Shown: positions 34,872 through 44,790 of the stretch, one piece after another
Layout of the letters: each line of letters opens with the position of its first letter
Position numbering within the stretch: the stretch's first letter is position 1
NCBI GenBank assembly: GCA_947591315.1
Contig: CANQDD010000004.1
Coordinates: forward strand, 59,095 to 123,094
Length of the DNA: 64,000 bases
From: an uncultured Clostridia bacterium
GTDB taxonomy: Bacteria > Bacillota > Clostridia > UBA1381
Direction: 5' to 3'
Notes under the pieces: model-generated
The model's database searches: none
Told to the model about the DNA's origin: nothing
Seen by the model: only the letters and a program-made list of their open reading frames with translations
Program-made: the position numbers and the translations under genes

Positions 34872-35575
34872 CGGAGAAGGAGCTTTATCCGCCCGTCCGC
34901 GACCTGTTTGAAAAGCGCGGCTACAAGGTCAACGCCGAGGTCAAGGACTGCGACATGACGGCGGTAAAGGACGACGAGTTTATAATTATAGAGCTTAAAC
35001 GCAATATGACAGTCACGCTTTTGGCGCAGGGGCTTAGACGTCAGCGCACGGGCGCGGACGTGTTTGTCGCCGTGCCGAAGCCGAAAAATTACTCGTTCAA
35101 TAAGTTCCGGCAGGTGTTTTCTGTGCTGAAAAAGCTGGAGCTCGGTCTTATATTCGTGTCGCTGCGCGGCGAGCATTCGTTCGCGGAGATCGTGTTCGAG
35201 CCGAAGCCGTACACGTCAACGTACAAAAATCAAAAAAAGCGCAGGGAGATCCTGCGCGAAATTGACGGTCGGAGCATCGACACGAATACCGGCGGCGTGA
35301 CGGGTACAAAAATCGTCACCGCGTACACGGAAAAGTGCATAAAAATAGCGTGTATACTCGATATGTACGGCGAATTAAGCCCTAAAGAGATACGCGGCTA
35401 CGGCGGTGCGGACAACACGCAGACTATACTGCGGTACAATTCGTACGGCTGGTACGAAAAGGTACGAAAGGGCGTTTACCGTATCACCGACGAGGGACGC
35501 AGGGCTCTGCTCGACTATCCCGAGCTTGAAAAGTATTACACGGAAATGCTGATGAGCGGCAAAGAAGCGAATTAG
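34868..35575 (+). CDS. DUF2161 (PD-(D/E)XK-like) protein
   Basis: This 235-residue protein begins MTEKELYPPVRDLFEKRGYKV and has the nuclease-like core AEVKDCDMTAVKDDEFIIIELKR, in which D, E and K are arranged as in PD-(D/E)XK enzymes. The C-terminal part (about 150-225) looks like a winged helix (YGELSPKEIRGYGG...YEKVRKGVYRITDEGRRAL). It matches DUF2161 by these features. The target is unknown. Its start overlaps the deacetylase stop by 4 nt, so translation is coupled. Confidence 0.85.
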   Translation: MTEKELYPPVRDLFEKRGYKVNAEVKDCDMTAVKDDEFIIIELKRNMTVTLLAQGLRRQRTGADVFVAVPKPKNYSFNKFRQVFSVLKKLELGLIFVSLRGEHSFAEIVFEPKPYTSTYKNQKKRREILREIDGRSIDTNTGGVTGTKIVTAYTEKCIKIACILDMYGELSPKEIRGYGGADNTQTILRYNSYGWYEKVRKGVYRITDEGRRALLDYPELEKYYTEMLMSGKEAN

Positions 35576-35580
35576 TGCGC

Positions 35581-36915
35581 TCATCTTCTTCTGTACTCCC
35601 TCGCGCGCTTGAGCAGAAACTCGCGGTTGTTGAGCTTCGGATCTATTATAACCTCGTCGATAAGCCTTTTCAAAACGTCGCCTATCTCCCTGCCGGGACG
35701 GTAGCCGAGCTTTATCAGATCCTTGCCGTTTACCGCGAGGTGCGACACGAGGTATGGCTGACGTTCGGCGAGAATCTCCTTATACAGCGTATAGGCGTTG
35801 TCTATACGCTTTTTCTTTTCGGGAAAATATATCGGGTTCTTCGCCATATTGTCGGCTGTCTGGAGCTGCAAAAGCTTTTCAAACAGCGCCTCACCCGTGC
35901 GCGCCATCATGCGCTTTACCGGCGCTCTCGCCGGCTCTACGCGCACGTCGTGGTTCTCGACAAGCACCGACACATCGCGTATAATATCGCTGTCCATACG
36001 CAGGCGGTGCATGAGGTCAACGGCTATCGCGCCGCTTTCACGGTGATGACCGTAAAAATGTATCGTGCCGTTCTGGTCGGTTGACGAGCAAAGCGGCTTT
36101 CCTATGTCGTGCATGAGAGCAGCCCACCTGACCGTCAGATCCGGCGGAGTGTTTTTTACCGTCCGCATGATATGCTCGCCGACGTCGTAAATGTGGTACT
36201 TGTTGCGCTGCGGCTCGCCGAAGCAGCGGTCAAGCTCCGGCATGATGTGCTGCATAAGTCCGCACTCGTGCAGCTTGCGCATATAGTCGGGGTTGTCGGA
36301 GAGCATGATTTTGTTTATTTCCTCGCGCACACGCTCCGCGCTCACCTTTTTTATAAGCACCGCGCATTTTTTTATCGCGCGCCACGTTCTTTCCTCGATT
36401 TTAAATGACAGCGCCGCGCTGAACCGCACGGCTCGCAGCATTCTTAAAGCGTCCTCTTTAAACCGCGTTTCGGCGTTGCCGACGCATCTTACAAGCCTGT
36501 GCTTAATATCTGCCTGACCGCCGAAATAGTCGAGTATGCCGCTTTCGGGATTGTACATCATCGCGTTCACGGTAAAATCGCGCCGCTGGGCGTCGGTTTT
36601 CGGAGCGTTTACAAACTCCACGCTGTCGGGGTGTCTGCCGTCACGGTACGCACCGTCGGAGCGGAACGTCGTTACCTCATAGCCCGTTTTGTTCACGACA
36701 ACCGTCACCGTGCCGTGCTTTATACCGGTGTCGATCGTGCGCTTAAACAGCCGCTTTACGTCCTGCGGCAGCGCGTTCGTCGCGATATCGTAATCGTGCG
36801 GCTGTCTGCCCATGAGCATATCGCGCACCGCGCCGCCTGCAAGGTACGCCGAAAAGCCGTTTTCCTCCAAACGGCTCATAATCTCTGTTACGTTGTCGGG
36901 CATACGTATACGCAT
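35581..36915 (-). CDS. cca: CCA tRNA nucleotidyltransferase (HD-domain type)
   Basis: This 444-residue class II enzyme adds or repairs the 3' CCA end of tRNAs. The head domain has LAGGAVRDMLMGRQPHDYDIATN (catalytic aspartates DYD) and RRDFTVNAM; an HD domain (AALMHDIGKP) follows in the tail. I chose ATG 36915, 7 nt after GGAG, giving MRIRMPDNVTEIM; a frame extending to 36993 runs into the ackA terminator. Acetate kinase lies upstream on the same strand but is separated by that terminator. Confidence 0.93.
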   Translation of the reverse strand: MRIRMPDNVTEIMSRLEENGFSAYLAGGAVRDMLMGRQPHDYDIATNALPQDVKRLFKRTIDTGIKHGTVTVVVNKTGYEVTTFRSDGAYRDGRHPDSVEFVNAPKTDAQRRDFTVNAMMYNPESGILDYFGGQADIKHRLVRCVGNAETRFKEDALRMLRAVRFSAALSFKIEERTWRAIKKCAVLIKKVSAERVREEINKIMLSDNPDYMRKLHECGLMQHIMPELDRCFGEPQRNKYHIYDVGEHIMRTVKNTPPDLTVRWAALMHDIGKPLCSSTDQNGTIHFYGHHRESGAIAVDLMHRLRMDSDIIRDVSVLVENHDVRVEPARAPVKRMMARTGEALFEKLLQLQTADNMAKNPIYFPEKKKRIDNAYTLYKEILAERQPYLVSHLAVNGKDLIKLGYRPGREIGDVLKRLIDEVIIDPKLNNREFLLKRAREYRRR

Positions 36916-36937
36916 ACTATCACTCCGCGCAATTTCT

Positions 36938-36967
36938 CTAAAAAGAAGGGGCTGACAAGCAGCCCCC
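36938..36967 (-). terminator. Rho-independent terminator of ackA
   Basis: GGGGCTG (36948-36954) and CAGCCCC (36960-36966) form a stem with a 5-nt loop. On the minus strand it is followed by TTCTTTTTAG. Confidence 0.85.
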
Positions 36968-36979
36968 GTATTTTTATCC

Positions 36980-38176
36980 TTAACCTTCGACAAGTCTCTT
37001 TGTGTCTATGGCTATCATAAGCTCCTCGTTCGTCGGTATGACGAGCGTCTTAACCGTCGCGTCGGCTGCCGAAATGTCGACCGTGCCGCGCGTGTTGTTC
37101 TTGTCAGCGTCGACCTTAATGCCGAGGAAACCGAGACCGTCCGTAACGGCGGCTCTCGTCTGAGCGTCGTTCTCGCCTACGCCGGCGGTGAACACAACCG
37201 CGTCAATTCCGCCCATAGCAGCCGCATACGAGCCGATGTACTTCTTGACCTGGTACGCGAACATGTCGAGCGCGAGCTTCGCTCTCTCGTTGCCCTCGTC
37301 GGCAGCAGCGCTCAAGTCGCGGAAGTCGGACGAAACGCCCGAAACGCCCTGCACGCCGCTCTGCTTGTTCATAAGCGTGTCAACGCTCTTAGCGTCCATG
37401 CCCTTCTGGTTTATGAGGTACGTTACGACCGCCGGATCCATCGAGCCGGTTCTCGTGCCCATCGGCACGCCGTCAAGCGGCGTAAAGCCCATCGACGTGT
37501 CAACGCACTTGCCGCCGTCAACAGCCGATATTGACGAGCCGTTGCCGAGGTGACACGTTACAATTTTAAGCTCCGACGCGGGCTTGCCCAAAAATTCGGC
37601 AGCCTTCTGCGAAACGTACTTGTGGCTCGTGCCGTGGAAGCCGTACTTTCTTATTCCGTCGTTCTCGTAGTACTCGTACGGAAGCGCGTACATAAACGCC
37701 TTCGGCGGCATCGTCTGGTGGAACGCCGTGTCGAATACCGCTATCTGCGGCACGTTCGGCATGATTTTTGTGCACGCCTCGATACCGATCAGGTTCGGCG
37801 GGTTGTGCAGCGGCGCGAGCGGCACGCACTTTTCGAGCGCCTTCATTACCGCGTCCGTTATCACGCACGAGTCCGCGAATTCCTCTGCGCCGTGTACCAC
37901 TCTGTGTCCTACCGCGCCTATCTCGTCCATCGACGAAATAACGCCGATCTCGCCGTCAACAAGCGCGTCGATAACCATTTGTATCGCGTCGCCGTGATCC
38001 TTCATCGGCTTTTCTATCTTTGTCTTTTCGTCCTTCGCAATGTTCGTGTGCTGAAGGTTCGAGCCGTCTATGCCTATTCTTTCGCATAAACCCTTCGCGA
38101 GAACCGTTTCGCTGTCCATGTCGATAAGCTGGTACTTCAAAGACGAGCTTCCCGCGTTTATTACTAATATTTTCAT
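36980..38176 (-). CDS. ackA: Acetate kinase
   Basis: This 398-residue enzyme converts acetyl phosphate and ADP to acetate and ATP. The N-terminus [43 protein letters not shown] and [11 protein letters not shown] are all family signatures. It works with Pta, encoded upstream on the same strand; a 401-bp gap filled by repeat cluster 4 separates the two. No strong separate promoter is seen for ackA, so it may depend on read-through from pta. Confidence 0.97.
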   Translation of the reverse strand: MKILVINAGSSSLKYQLIDMDSETVLAKGLCERIGIDGSNLQHTNIAKDEKTKIEKPMKDHGDAIQMVIDALVDGEIGVISSMDEIGAVGHRVVHGAEEFADSCVITDAVMKALEKCVPLAPLHNPPNLIGIEACTKIMPNVPQIAVFDTAFHQTMPPKAFMYALPYEYYENDGIRKYGFHGTSHKYVSQKAAEFLGKPASELKIVTCHLGNGSSISAVDGGKCVDTSMGFTPLDGVPMGTRTGSMDPAVVTYLINQKGMDAKSVDTLMNKQSGVQGVSGVSSDFRDLSAAADEGNERAKLALDMFAYQVKKYIGSYAAAMGGIDAVVFTAGVGENDAQTRAAVTDGLGFLGIKVDADKNNTRGTVDISAADATVKTLVIPTNEELMIAIDTKRLVEG

Positions 38177-38227
38177 GGTTTTGCTTCCTTTCTGTTAGAA
38201 TTTTGGTGGTAAATTATGATTTGGCGG

Positions 38228-38526
38228 TGTGAGCCTCCCTTGTTAAAGGGAGGGGGACCGCCGAAGGCGGTGGAGGGATTCGTTGTAAAAATTTAAAAGG
38301 AATCCCCCAGTCGGCTCCGCCGACAGCCCCCTTTGACAAGGGGGCCTTTCATACGGGCGAACACGGTTCGCCCCTACGGGAACGGGCGGCCAATGACCGC
38401 CCCTACGGAAGGCTCCCCTTGAGGGGAGCTGTCGCCGGAGGCGACTGAGAGGTGGTTATAAAAATTCGTTGCCACCTCTCCGTCATCGCTTCACGATGCC
38501 ACCTCTCCTCAAGGAGAGGCTCACGA
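38228..38526. repeat. Palindromic repeat cluster 4 (modules B, C, H, A) between pta and ackA
   Basis: Type B element at 38228-38350, in which the inner right hairpin is GTCGGC/GCCGAC instead of GTCACGC/GCGTGAC in cluster 1. Type C hairpin at 38354-38378, type H-like hairpin GGGCGG/CCGCCC at 38382-38407, and type A element at 38405-38526 ending GGCTCACG. Together with short flanks this is the whole pta-ackA intergenic space. Confidence 0.9.
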
Positions 38527-38577
38527 TATGCGCCGCTCGCCATAAATGCGCCTATACATCACAATTTATCTCATATT

Positions 38578-39594
<1,017 letters not shown>

Positions 39595-39618
39595 TCATTT
39601 GGTTTTTCCGTAAATTAT

Positions 39619-39647
39619 ATTATATACTTTTTTACTAAATTTTTCAA
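39619..39647 (-). promoter_or_regulatory. Promoter of pta
   Basis: On the minus strand, TTGAAA (39647-39642) and TATAAT (39624-39619) are 17 bp apart. Confidence 0.75.
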
Positions 39648-39656
39648 GTGTATATT

Positions 39657-39710
39657 GCAAAAAAACGGCGGTTTTCCCGCTCTTGTTTCAAAGAGAAGAA
39701 AAACCGCCGA
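39657..39710 (-). terminator. Terminator after rpiB
   Basis: CGGCGGTTTT (39666-39675) and AAAACCGCCG (39700-39709) form a stem. On the minus strand it ends in a run of seven T. It closes the operon upstream of the pta promoter. Confidence 0.85.
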
Positions 39711-39719
39711 AAATACGCG

Positions 39720-40157
39720 TTATTCGTTTTCTATCGCGTGAATCTTATCTATTCGGTTTTGGTGTCTGCCGCCGAGAAATTCCGCGTCAAGGAACGTGTC
39801 CACAATCATAAACGCAAGCTCCCTGCCCGTCACGCGTCCGCCGAGACAAACGATGTGCGCGTTGTTATGCTCCTTCGCCATTTTCGCGCTGAACACGTCG
39901 CCGCACAGCGCGGCGCGTATGCCCTTGTATTTATTCGCAGCCATTGATATGCCTATGCCCGTGCCGCATATAAGTATTCCTCTCTCGCACTCACCTTTAA
40001 GAATGGCTTCGCATACCGGCTTCGCGCAGTCGGGATAGTCGACGCTGCCCTCGGTGTACGTTCCGAAATCCTTTACCTCTATGCCGCGCCCGGTGAGGTG
40101 CTTTATTATGTGTCCCTTAAGCTCGTAACCGCCGTGGTCGCTTCCTATCGCTATCAT
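39720..40157 (-). CDS. rpiB: Ribose-5-phosphate isomerase B
   Basis: This 145-residue RpiB/LacAB-family sugar isomerase interconverts ribose 5-phosphate and ribulose 5-phosphate in the pentose phosphate pathway. MIAIGSDHGGYELK, the catalytic cysteine in ILICGTGIGISMAAN, and RAALCGDVFSA are typical. The ATG is directly preceded by a copy of the short repeat, so that AAGGGGGACACTAAA serves as the ribosome site (AGGGGGA, 7-8 nt spacing). It is the last gene before a strong terminator. Confidence 0.95.
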   Translation of the reverse strand: MIAIGSDHGGYELKGHIIKHLTGRGIEVKDFGTYTEGSVDYPDCAKPVCEAILKGECERGILICGTGIGISMAANKYKGIRAALCGDVFSAKMAKEHNNAHIVCLGGRVTGRELAFMIVDTFLDAEFLGGRHQNRIDKIHAIENE

Positions 40158-40203
40158 TTTAGTGTCCCCCTTATTTTAGTGTCCCTGTAACTTTAGTGTC
40201 CCC
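40157..40203 (-). repeat. Short GGGGACACTAAA repeats between tsaB and rpiB
   Basis: Three copies on the coding strand: 40203-40190 (contains the tsaB stop codon TAA), 40185-40174 and 40170-40157 (ends in the A of the rpiB ATG). They fill the whole 35-bp spacer. Confidence 0.9.
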
Positions 40204-40897
40204 GCTTTTCGCGTTCCTCAAGCTCCTTTTCAGCCTGCGACTTCTTTATATAGTACGGTTTCATGTCCGCGTAATTCTGCGTTTCTCCTCTTTTAGCCTT
40301 GTCCAGCGCGGCAGCCGCGACCGACGACGCGCGCGGATTTAACGCTGCGCCGTGCGGGAAAAACGCCTTACCGCCGAGCTTTTCCGTTATATACTCTCTG
40401 TGCGCAGCCGCGCCGTCGCCGACAAAAACCGTGTCGAGGAAATTGCCGCAGCTTTCCACACATTCCTCGATCGTCATAGCCTCGGGCGCGCCGAGCTCCT
40501 TAAGAGTGCCGTCCCAGATATAGCTCGCGGCGTACACGTTATTGCCGCGCGCGTCTATTACCGGCACGATTATATGCTCCGCGTGCGGCACGTTCCACGC
40601 GAGCGCCTCAAGCGTTCCGACGCTTACCACGGGCTTTTGCGCCGCGTGCGCAAGCGCCTTAACGGTCGCGACGCCTATCCTAAGCCCCGTAAACGAGCCG
40701 GGGCCCACGCTTGCCGCGTACACGTCGATGTCCCGCGGCGTAAGCTCCAAATCAGTAAGGAGCGCGTCGATCATCGGCATAATTTTCTGCGAGTGCGTTT
40801 TTTTGTGGTTAAGTATATATTCGCCCAGAAGCAAACCGTCCTCCATGACAGCCGCAGACGCGGCATTCGCGGACGTTTCCACCGCCAGAACTCTCAT
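40193..40897 (-). CDS. tsaB: tRNA threonylcarbamoyladenosine biosynthesis protein TsaB
   Basis: This 234-residue ASKHA-fold protein is a non-catalytic partner of TsaD in t6A37 synthesis. MRVLAVETSANAASAAV, HSQKIMPMID, and ASVGPGSFTGLRIGVATVKALA are hallmarks. ATG 40897 overlaps the tsaE stop (ATGA). The C-terminal residues RGH and the stop codon come from a GGGGACACTAA repeat copy, so the last codons appear repeat-derived. TsaD and TsaC are not in the window. Confidence 0.94.
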   Translation of the reverse strand: MRVLAVETSANAASAAVMEDGLLLGEYILNHKKTHSQKIMPMIDALLTDLELTPRDIDVYAASVGPGSFTGLRIGVATVKALAHAAQKPVVSVGTLEALAWNVPHAEHIIVPVIDARGNNVYAASYIWDGTLKELGAPEAMTIEECVESCGNFLDTVFVGDGAAAHREYITEKLGGKAFFPHGAALNPRASSVAAAALDKAKRGETQNYADMKPYYIKKSQAEKELEEREKRGH

Positions 40898-41322
40898 CGC
40901 ACACACTCCCTTACCGTTATTTCCCTGTAACTTTCGCCCTTTTTGAGGTCTTTTTTTATCTCTATGTCGTACCGCTTATCGGGCAGAATGTCCGCTATAA
41001 GCTGCGGCCACTCGATAACCGACACGCCCTCGCCGTACACGTATTCGTCAAAGCCGACCTCGTACATCTCATCGCTGTCCGCTATTCGGTACACGTCGAA
41101 ATGGTAGAGCGGCAGCCGTCCCTCGTACTCGTTCACTATCGTGAACGTCGGGCTTGTGATAGGCTCGTCTATTCCGAGCCCCTTTGCAAGTCCCTGCACG
41201 AACGCCGTTTTGCCCGCGCCGAGGTCGCCGTAAAGGCACAATACGTCGCCCGCCGTGAGTCTCTTTGCCATATCGGCGGCAAAGCCTTGTGTTTCAGCTG
41301 CACTGTTTGAAACAAATTGCAT
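40894..41322 (-). CDS. tsaE: tRNA threonylcarbamoyladenosine biosynthesis ATPase TsaE
   Basis: This 142-residue P-loop ATPase is part of the TsaBDE complex. Walker A is GDLGAGKTAF; SPTFTIVNEYEG and LYHFDVYRI, as well as VIEWPQLI, are typical. Its ATG follows a repeat copy that provides AAAGGGA as ribosome site, with CACTAAA as the spacer. Its stop overlaps the tsaB start, so the two proteins are probably made in coupled amounts. Confidence 0.94.
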   Translation of the reverse strand: MQFVSNSAAETQGFAADMAKRLTAGDVLCLYGDLGAGKTAFVQGLAKGLGIDEPITSPTFTIVNEYEGRLPLYHFDVYRIADSDEMYEVGFDEYVYGEGVSVIEWPQLIADILPDKRYDIEIKKDLKKGESYREITVRECVR

Positions 41323-41389
41323 TTTAGTGTCCCTTTATATATTTTAGTGTCCCTGTAACTTTAGTGTCCCCATGGGTTTTAGTGTCCCC
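41322..41389 (-). repeat. Short GGGGACACTAAA repeats between fhs and tsaE
   Basis: Four copies on the coding strand: 41389-41377 (abuts the fhs stop codon), 41371-41358, 41353-41342 and 41333-41322 (ends in the A of the tsaE ATG). Spacing is 16-20 bp. They make up nearly all of the 67-bp spacer. Confidence 0.9.
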
Positions 41390-43060
41390 TTAGAACAGTC
41401 CCGTGATAACTCCGTCTGCGTCGATGTCGATGTTGTTCGCGGCGGGTACCTTGGGAAGTCCGGGCATTACCATAATATTGCCCGTTTCCGCGACGATAAA
41501 GCCCGCGCCGTTCGACACTCTGACGGTGTTTACGGTGACGGTAAAGTCCCTCGGTCTGCCGAGAAGCGACGCGTCGTCGGACAGCGAATACTGCGTTTTC
41601 GCCATACATACGGGCTTTTTGTCAAGTCCCAAAGCCTCTATTTCGCGTATCTGACGGTTCGCCTTCGCGCTGTAAACCGCGCCCGCGCCGCCGTAGATTT
41701 TCGTTACGATGGTGTTTATCTTGTCCTTTATGCTGTCGTTCACGTCGTAGGCGGGGGCGTAGTTCGATTTTTCGTTTTCCATAGCTTCGATTACGAGCCT
41801 TGCAAGCTCCTCGCCGCCTTCGCCGCCCTTCGCGAACACCTCGCTAAGCGCGCACTTCGCGCCGAGCGCGGCGCAGCGTTCCTTTACCGCGTCAAGCTCC
41901 GCGTCTGTGTCGGTGTCGAAACGGTTGATCGCGACAACGACCGGCACGCCGTACGACTTCATATTCTCTATGTGCTTTTCGAGGTTGCCTATACCTTTAA
42001 GGAGCGCGTCAACATTCTCCGCTTTAAGGTCGGCTTTCGCGACGCCGCCGTTGTATTTGAGCGCTCTCACCGTCGCGACGATAACTACCGCGTCGGGCTT
42101 AAGTCCGGCGGCGCGGCACTTTATGTCCATAAACTTTTCCGCGCCCAAATCCGCGCCGAAGCCTGCCTCGGTGATTGTGTAGTCACCGAGCTTCAGAGCG
42201 AGCTTTGTCGCCTGAACGCTGTTGCAGCCGTGCGCTATGTTCGCGAACGGTCCGCCGTGAATGAACGCGGGCGTATGTTCGAGCGTCTGAACGAGGTTCG
42301 GCTTAATCGCGTCCTTCATAAGTGCCGCCATCGCGCCCTGCGCGTTCAAATCAGACGCTTTTACGGGCTGTCCGGAGCGATTGTAGCCGATTATAATTTC
42401 GCCGAAACGGTTTTTCAAATCCTCCAGATCCGACGCGAGACAGAGTATCGCCATGATTTCCGACGCGACCGTTATCATAAATCCGTCCTCGCGCGGCACG
42501 CCGTTAAGTCTGCCGCCAAGTCCCACGACGACGCTTCTCAAGGCGCGGTCGTTCATGTCGAGAACGCGCTTCCACACGATGTTGTTCACGTCTATATCGA
42601 GCGCGTTGCCCTGATGAATGTGGTTGTCAATCATCGCGGAAAGCAGGTTGTTCGCGGCTGTTATGGCGTGCATATCGCCGGTAAAATGAAGGTTTATGTC
42701 CTCCATAGGCACGACCTGACTGTAGCCGCCGCCGGCAGCGCCGCCTTTAATGCCCATGACGGGGCCGAGAGACGGTTCGCGCAGCGCGAGCACGCACTTT
42801 TTACCCATTCTCGTGAGCGCGTCGCCGAGACCTATCGTGGTAGTTGTCTTGCCCTCGCCCGCCGGCGTCGGGTTTATCGCGGTCACAAGCACGAGCTTGC
42901 CGTCCCCGTTGTCCTTCACTCTGTTCCACAATTCACCCGATACCTTCGCCTTGTACTTTCCGTAATATTCAAGCTCGTCCTCGGTTATTCCGACTGACGC
43001 CGCTATTTCGCGTATGTGCTTCATTTCCGCTCCCTGAGCTATTTCAATATCCGATAACAT
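41390..43060 (-). CDS. fhs: Formate--tetrahydrofolate ligase
   Basis: This 556-residue enzyme forms 10-formyl-THF from formate, THF and ATP, as used in one-carbon metabolism and, in acetogens, the Wood-Ljungdahl pathway. The P-loop [18 protein letters not shown], the start [14 protein letters not shown] and the segments [20 protein letters not shown] and [14 protein letters not shown] are diagnostic. AAGGAGGA precedes the ATG. No other Wood-Ljungdahl gene is nearby, so a purine or serine role is just as likely. Confidence 0.97.
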   Translation of the reverse strand: MLSDIEIAQGAEMKHIREIAASVGITEDELEYYGKYKAKVSGELWNRVKDNGDGKLVLVTAINPTPAGEGKTTTTIGLGDALTRMGKKCVLALREPSLGPVMGIKGGAAGGGYSQVVPMEDINLHFTGDMHAITAANNLLSAMIDNHIHQGNALDIDVNNIVWKRVLDMNDRALRSVVVGLGGRLNGVPREDGFMITVASEIMAILCLASDLEDLKNRFGEIIIGYNRSGQPVKASDLNAQGAMAALMKDAIKPNLVQTLEHTPAFIHGGPFANIAHGCNSVQATKLALKLGDYTITEAGFGADLGAEKFMDIKCRAAGLKPDAVVIVATVRALKYNGGVAKADLKAENVDALLKGIGNLEKHIENMKSYGVPVVVAINRFDTDTDAELDAVKERCAALGAKCALSEVFAKGGEGGEELARLVIEAMENEKSNYAPAYDVNDSIKDKINTIVTKIYGGAGAVYSAKANRQIREIEALGLDKKPVCMAKTQYSLSDDASLLGRPRDFTVTVNTVRVSNGAGFIVAETGNIMVMPGLPKVPAANNIDIDADGVITGLF

Positions 43061-43103
43061 AATGTCCTCCTTATGCGGTAATTTTTATTATACAAACAGA
43101 AAT

Positions 43104-43136
43104 AGAGCTGAAGATTGGTTCAGCTCTTTTTTGTTG
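43104..43136 (+). terminator. Terminator-like hairpin in plus orientation
   Basis: AGAGCTGAA (43104-43112) and TTCAGCTCT (43119-43127) form a perfect stem followed by TTTTTTG on the plus strand. Both flanking genes run on the minus strand, where it is preceded by an A-run and lacks a good U-run. It may block antisense transcription or act weakly after the 43151 gene. Confidence 0.6.
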
Positions 43137-43150
43137 TTTTTTGCGGGAAA

Positions 43151-43612
43151 TCAGTTATTGTTAAAATACGATCTGTCCTCGCGTATCTTACGGAGAAGCA
43201 GGTCGAGACGATGCTCCGCGTCGTTTAAGATGTCGTCAACGTACTGGTCGGTGTCGGTCTTAATCTCAACGGATTTCGACTGCGCCGCGTTCACAAGCTC
43301 GTTAGCCTGCTCGTAGGCGCGCTTTGTAATTTCATGCTCGTCGATAAGCTGCATCTGGGTTTCCTCGGCGTTCTTCTGGATCGCCTCGGCGCGGCTCTCC
43401 GCCTCGGAAAGTATTCTCTGTCTTTCCTCCTTGACCCACTTCGCCTCTTTAAGCTCGTCCGGATAAACAAGGCGTATTTCCTGAATATAATCGAGAAGCT
43501 CGTCCTTGTCAACCATTACCTTGCCCGTAAGGGGTACAGATGAAGCCTTGTCAATCGTTTCCTCCAGCATGTCCACAATTTCCATTATGTCCATATCCAT
43601 GTCCATTGCCAT
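43151..43612 (-). CDS. Coiled-coil protein (DivIVA / ATPase-subunit-H-like)
   Basis: This 153-residue protein has a Met/Asp-rich start (MAMDMDMDIMEIVDMLEETI), a short globular N-terminus (DELLDYIQEIRLVYPDELKEA) and a long charged helix (about 60-145) with heptad-like spacing. It resembles small DivIVA-like or V-ATPase subunit H-like coiled coils, which may bind membranes or other proteins. Its exact role is unknown. It lies 20 bp after coaD and is probably in the same transcript. Confidence 0.75.
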   Translation of the reverse strand: MAMDMDMDIMEIVDMLEETIDKASSVPLTGKVMVDKDELLDYIQEIRLVYPDELKEAKWVKEERQRILSEAESRAEAIQKNAEETQMQLIDEHEITKRAYEQANELVNAAQSKSVEIKTDTDQYVDDILNDAEHRLDLLLRKIREDRSYFNNN

Positions 43613-43632
43613 ATTATATTCATCCTTTCCTT

Positions 43633-44109
43633 TTATTCGTATTTTTTCTTAATCGTTTCAATTATATCACACGGCACAAACCCTGTCAAATCACCGTGAA
43701 AACCCGCAAGCTCCTTGACCATGCTGGAGCTTATGTAGGAGTATTTCGTGTCGGTCATCATAAACATAGTTTCGTACTCGGGATTTAACGCCTTATTGAG
43801 AAGCGCCATTTGAAATTCATATTCAAAATCCGCTACGGTGCGAAGGCCTTTTACTATAACGGTGGCGTTTTTGCTCTTCGCGAAGTCGACCAGAAGTCCC
43901 TCGAACGTGTCAACCTCTACGTTGTCAAGCTCTTTCGTCACGCGCTTTATCATATCCACTCTTTCCTCCGCGGTAAAGAGCGGCATTTTGCTTTTGTTGC
44001 TAAGAACGCCCACGACTACCTTGTCGTACACGCGGCTCGCGCGCTTTATGATGTCGAGGTGTCCGTTCGTTATCGGGTCAAAGCTGCCCGGATAAACCGC
44101 TGTTCTCAT
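43633..44109 (-). CDS. coaD: Phosphopantetheine adenylyltransferase
   Basis: This 158-residue nucleotidyltransferase makes dephospho-CoA from 4'-phosphopantetheine and [19 protein letters not shown] carries the HxGH-type motif (TNGH); [37 protein letters not shown] and [13 protein letters not shown] are family-specific. The start overlaps the rsmD stop by 4 nt (ATGA), a common rsmD-coaD arrangement. Confidence 0.97.
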   Translation of the reverse strand: MRTAVYPGSFDPITNGHLDIIKRASRVYDKVVVGVLSNKSKMPLFTAEERVDMIKRVTKELDNVEVDTFEGLLVDFAKSKNATVIVKGLRTVADFEYEFQMALLNKALNPEYETMFMMTDTKYSYISSSMVKELAGFHGDLTGFVPCDIIETIKKKYE

Positions 44110-44663
44110 TCTTTTGTTACCTGCTTTTCGTAAACCGTGATATATGTTCTGCCGTATCTGCGCTGCTTCAAAACCGCAAGACCGTCCCTTTCGCCCGAAA
44201 AGTCGGTACCGTCGCTTTCAAGCACGATTATCCCGCCGTCCGCGAGAAGTCCGTTTTCCGTGATTTTGTCGAGCACGGGCTCGATAAAGCCCTTGTTGTA
44301 CGGCGGATCGAGAAAAATTATATCGAATTTCTCCCGCGTCCTTTCGGCGTATAGAAAACAGTCCTCATTCCGTATCTCGCACTGCGCCTCAAAACCGAGA
44401 CTTTCGGCGTTCCTTCTTATTATTTCAACCGAACGCTTGTCCTTATCGAGAAGAACGGCTCTCGCCGCTCCGCGCGATATTGCCTCGAACGACAGCGCGC
44501 CGCTTCCGGCGAACATGTCGAGACAAACGCTGTCGGGAATGTAATCCCGTATGAGATTGAACACGGATTCCTTTACCCTGTCGGTCGTCGGACGCACGCT
44601 GTCACCCCGAAATTCAATCAGCTTATGCCCCCGCCGGCTTCCGGCTATAATTCTCACATTCAA
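44106..44663 (-). CDS. rsmD: 16S rRNA (guanine(966)-N(2))-methyltransferase
   Basis: This 185-residue SAM-dependent enzyme has [46 protein letters not shown] (SAM motif I) and the catalytic LDPPYNKG. It methylates G966 of 16S rRNA. It is the first gene of its operon and has a promoter at 44677-44705. Confidence 0.95.
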   Translation of the reverse strand: MNVRIIAGSRRGHKLIEFRGDSVRPTTDRVKESVFNLIRDYIPDSVCLDMFAGSGALSFEAISRGAARAVLLDKDKRSVEIIRRNAESLGFEAQCEIRNEDCFLYAERTREKFDIIFLDPPYNKGFIEPVLDKITENGLLADGGIIVLESDGTDFSGERDGLAVLKQRRYGRTYITVYEKQVTKE

Positions 44664-44676
44664 TCACTACCAGTCT

Positions 44677-44705
44677 ATTTTATAACATTTCAGCCAAAAG
44701 GTCAA
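44677..44705 (-). promoter_or_regulatory. Promoter of rsmD-coaD
   Basis: On the minus strand, TTGACC (44705-44700) and TAAAAT (44682-44677) have a 17-bp spacer. Confidence 0.7.
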
Positions 44706-44790
44706 TACAAATGTTACAATTTCTTTTAATTTATATAATTTTTTTGTAATTTATGTAACTTTTTTGTAACATTCTGTCGATTTTTGTAAT

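Noticed and set aside
41322..41389. Tandem short repeats considered as a CRISPR array
   Set aside because: The units are only about 12 nt with 4-8-nt gaps, there are no spacers of constant length, and no cas genes are present.
41372..42997. A 541-codon open frame on the plus strand
   Set aside because: It is antisense to fhs, which has complete family motifs. No ribosome site or domain was seen.
41390..43060. fhs taken as evidence for acetogenesis
   Set aside because: No other Wood-Ljungdahl gene is in the window, and fhs is common in non-acetogenic clostridia.
43613..43632. A possible riboswitch upstream of fhs or coaD
   Set aside because: The spaces are too short, and no THF or other riboswitch core was recognised.
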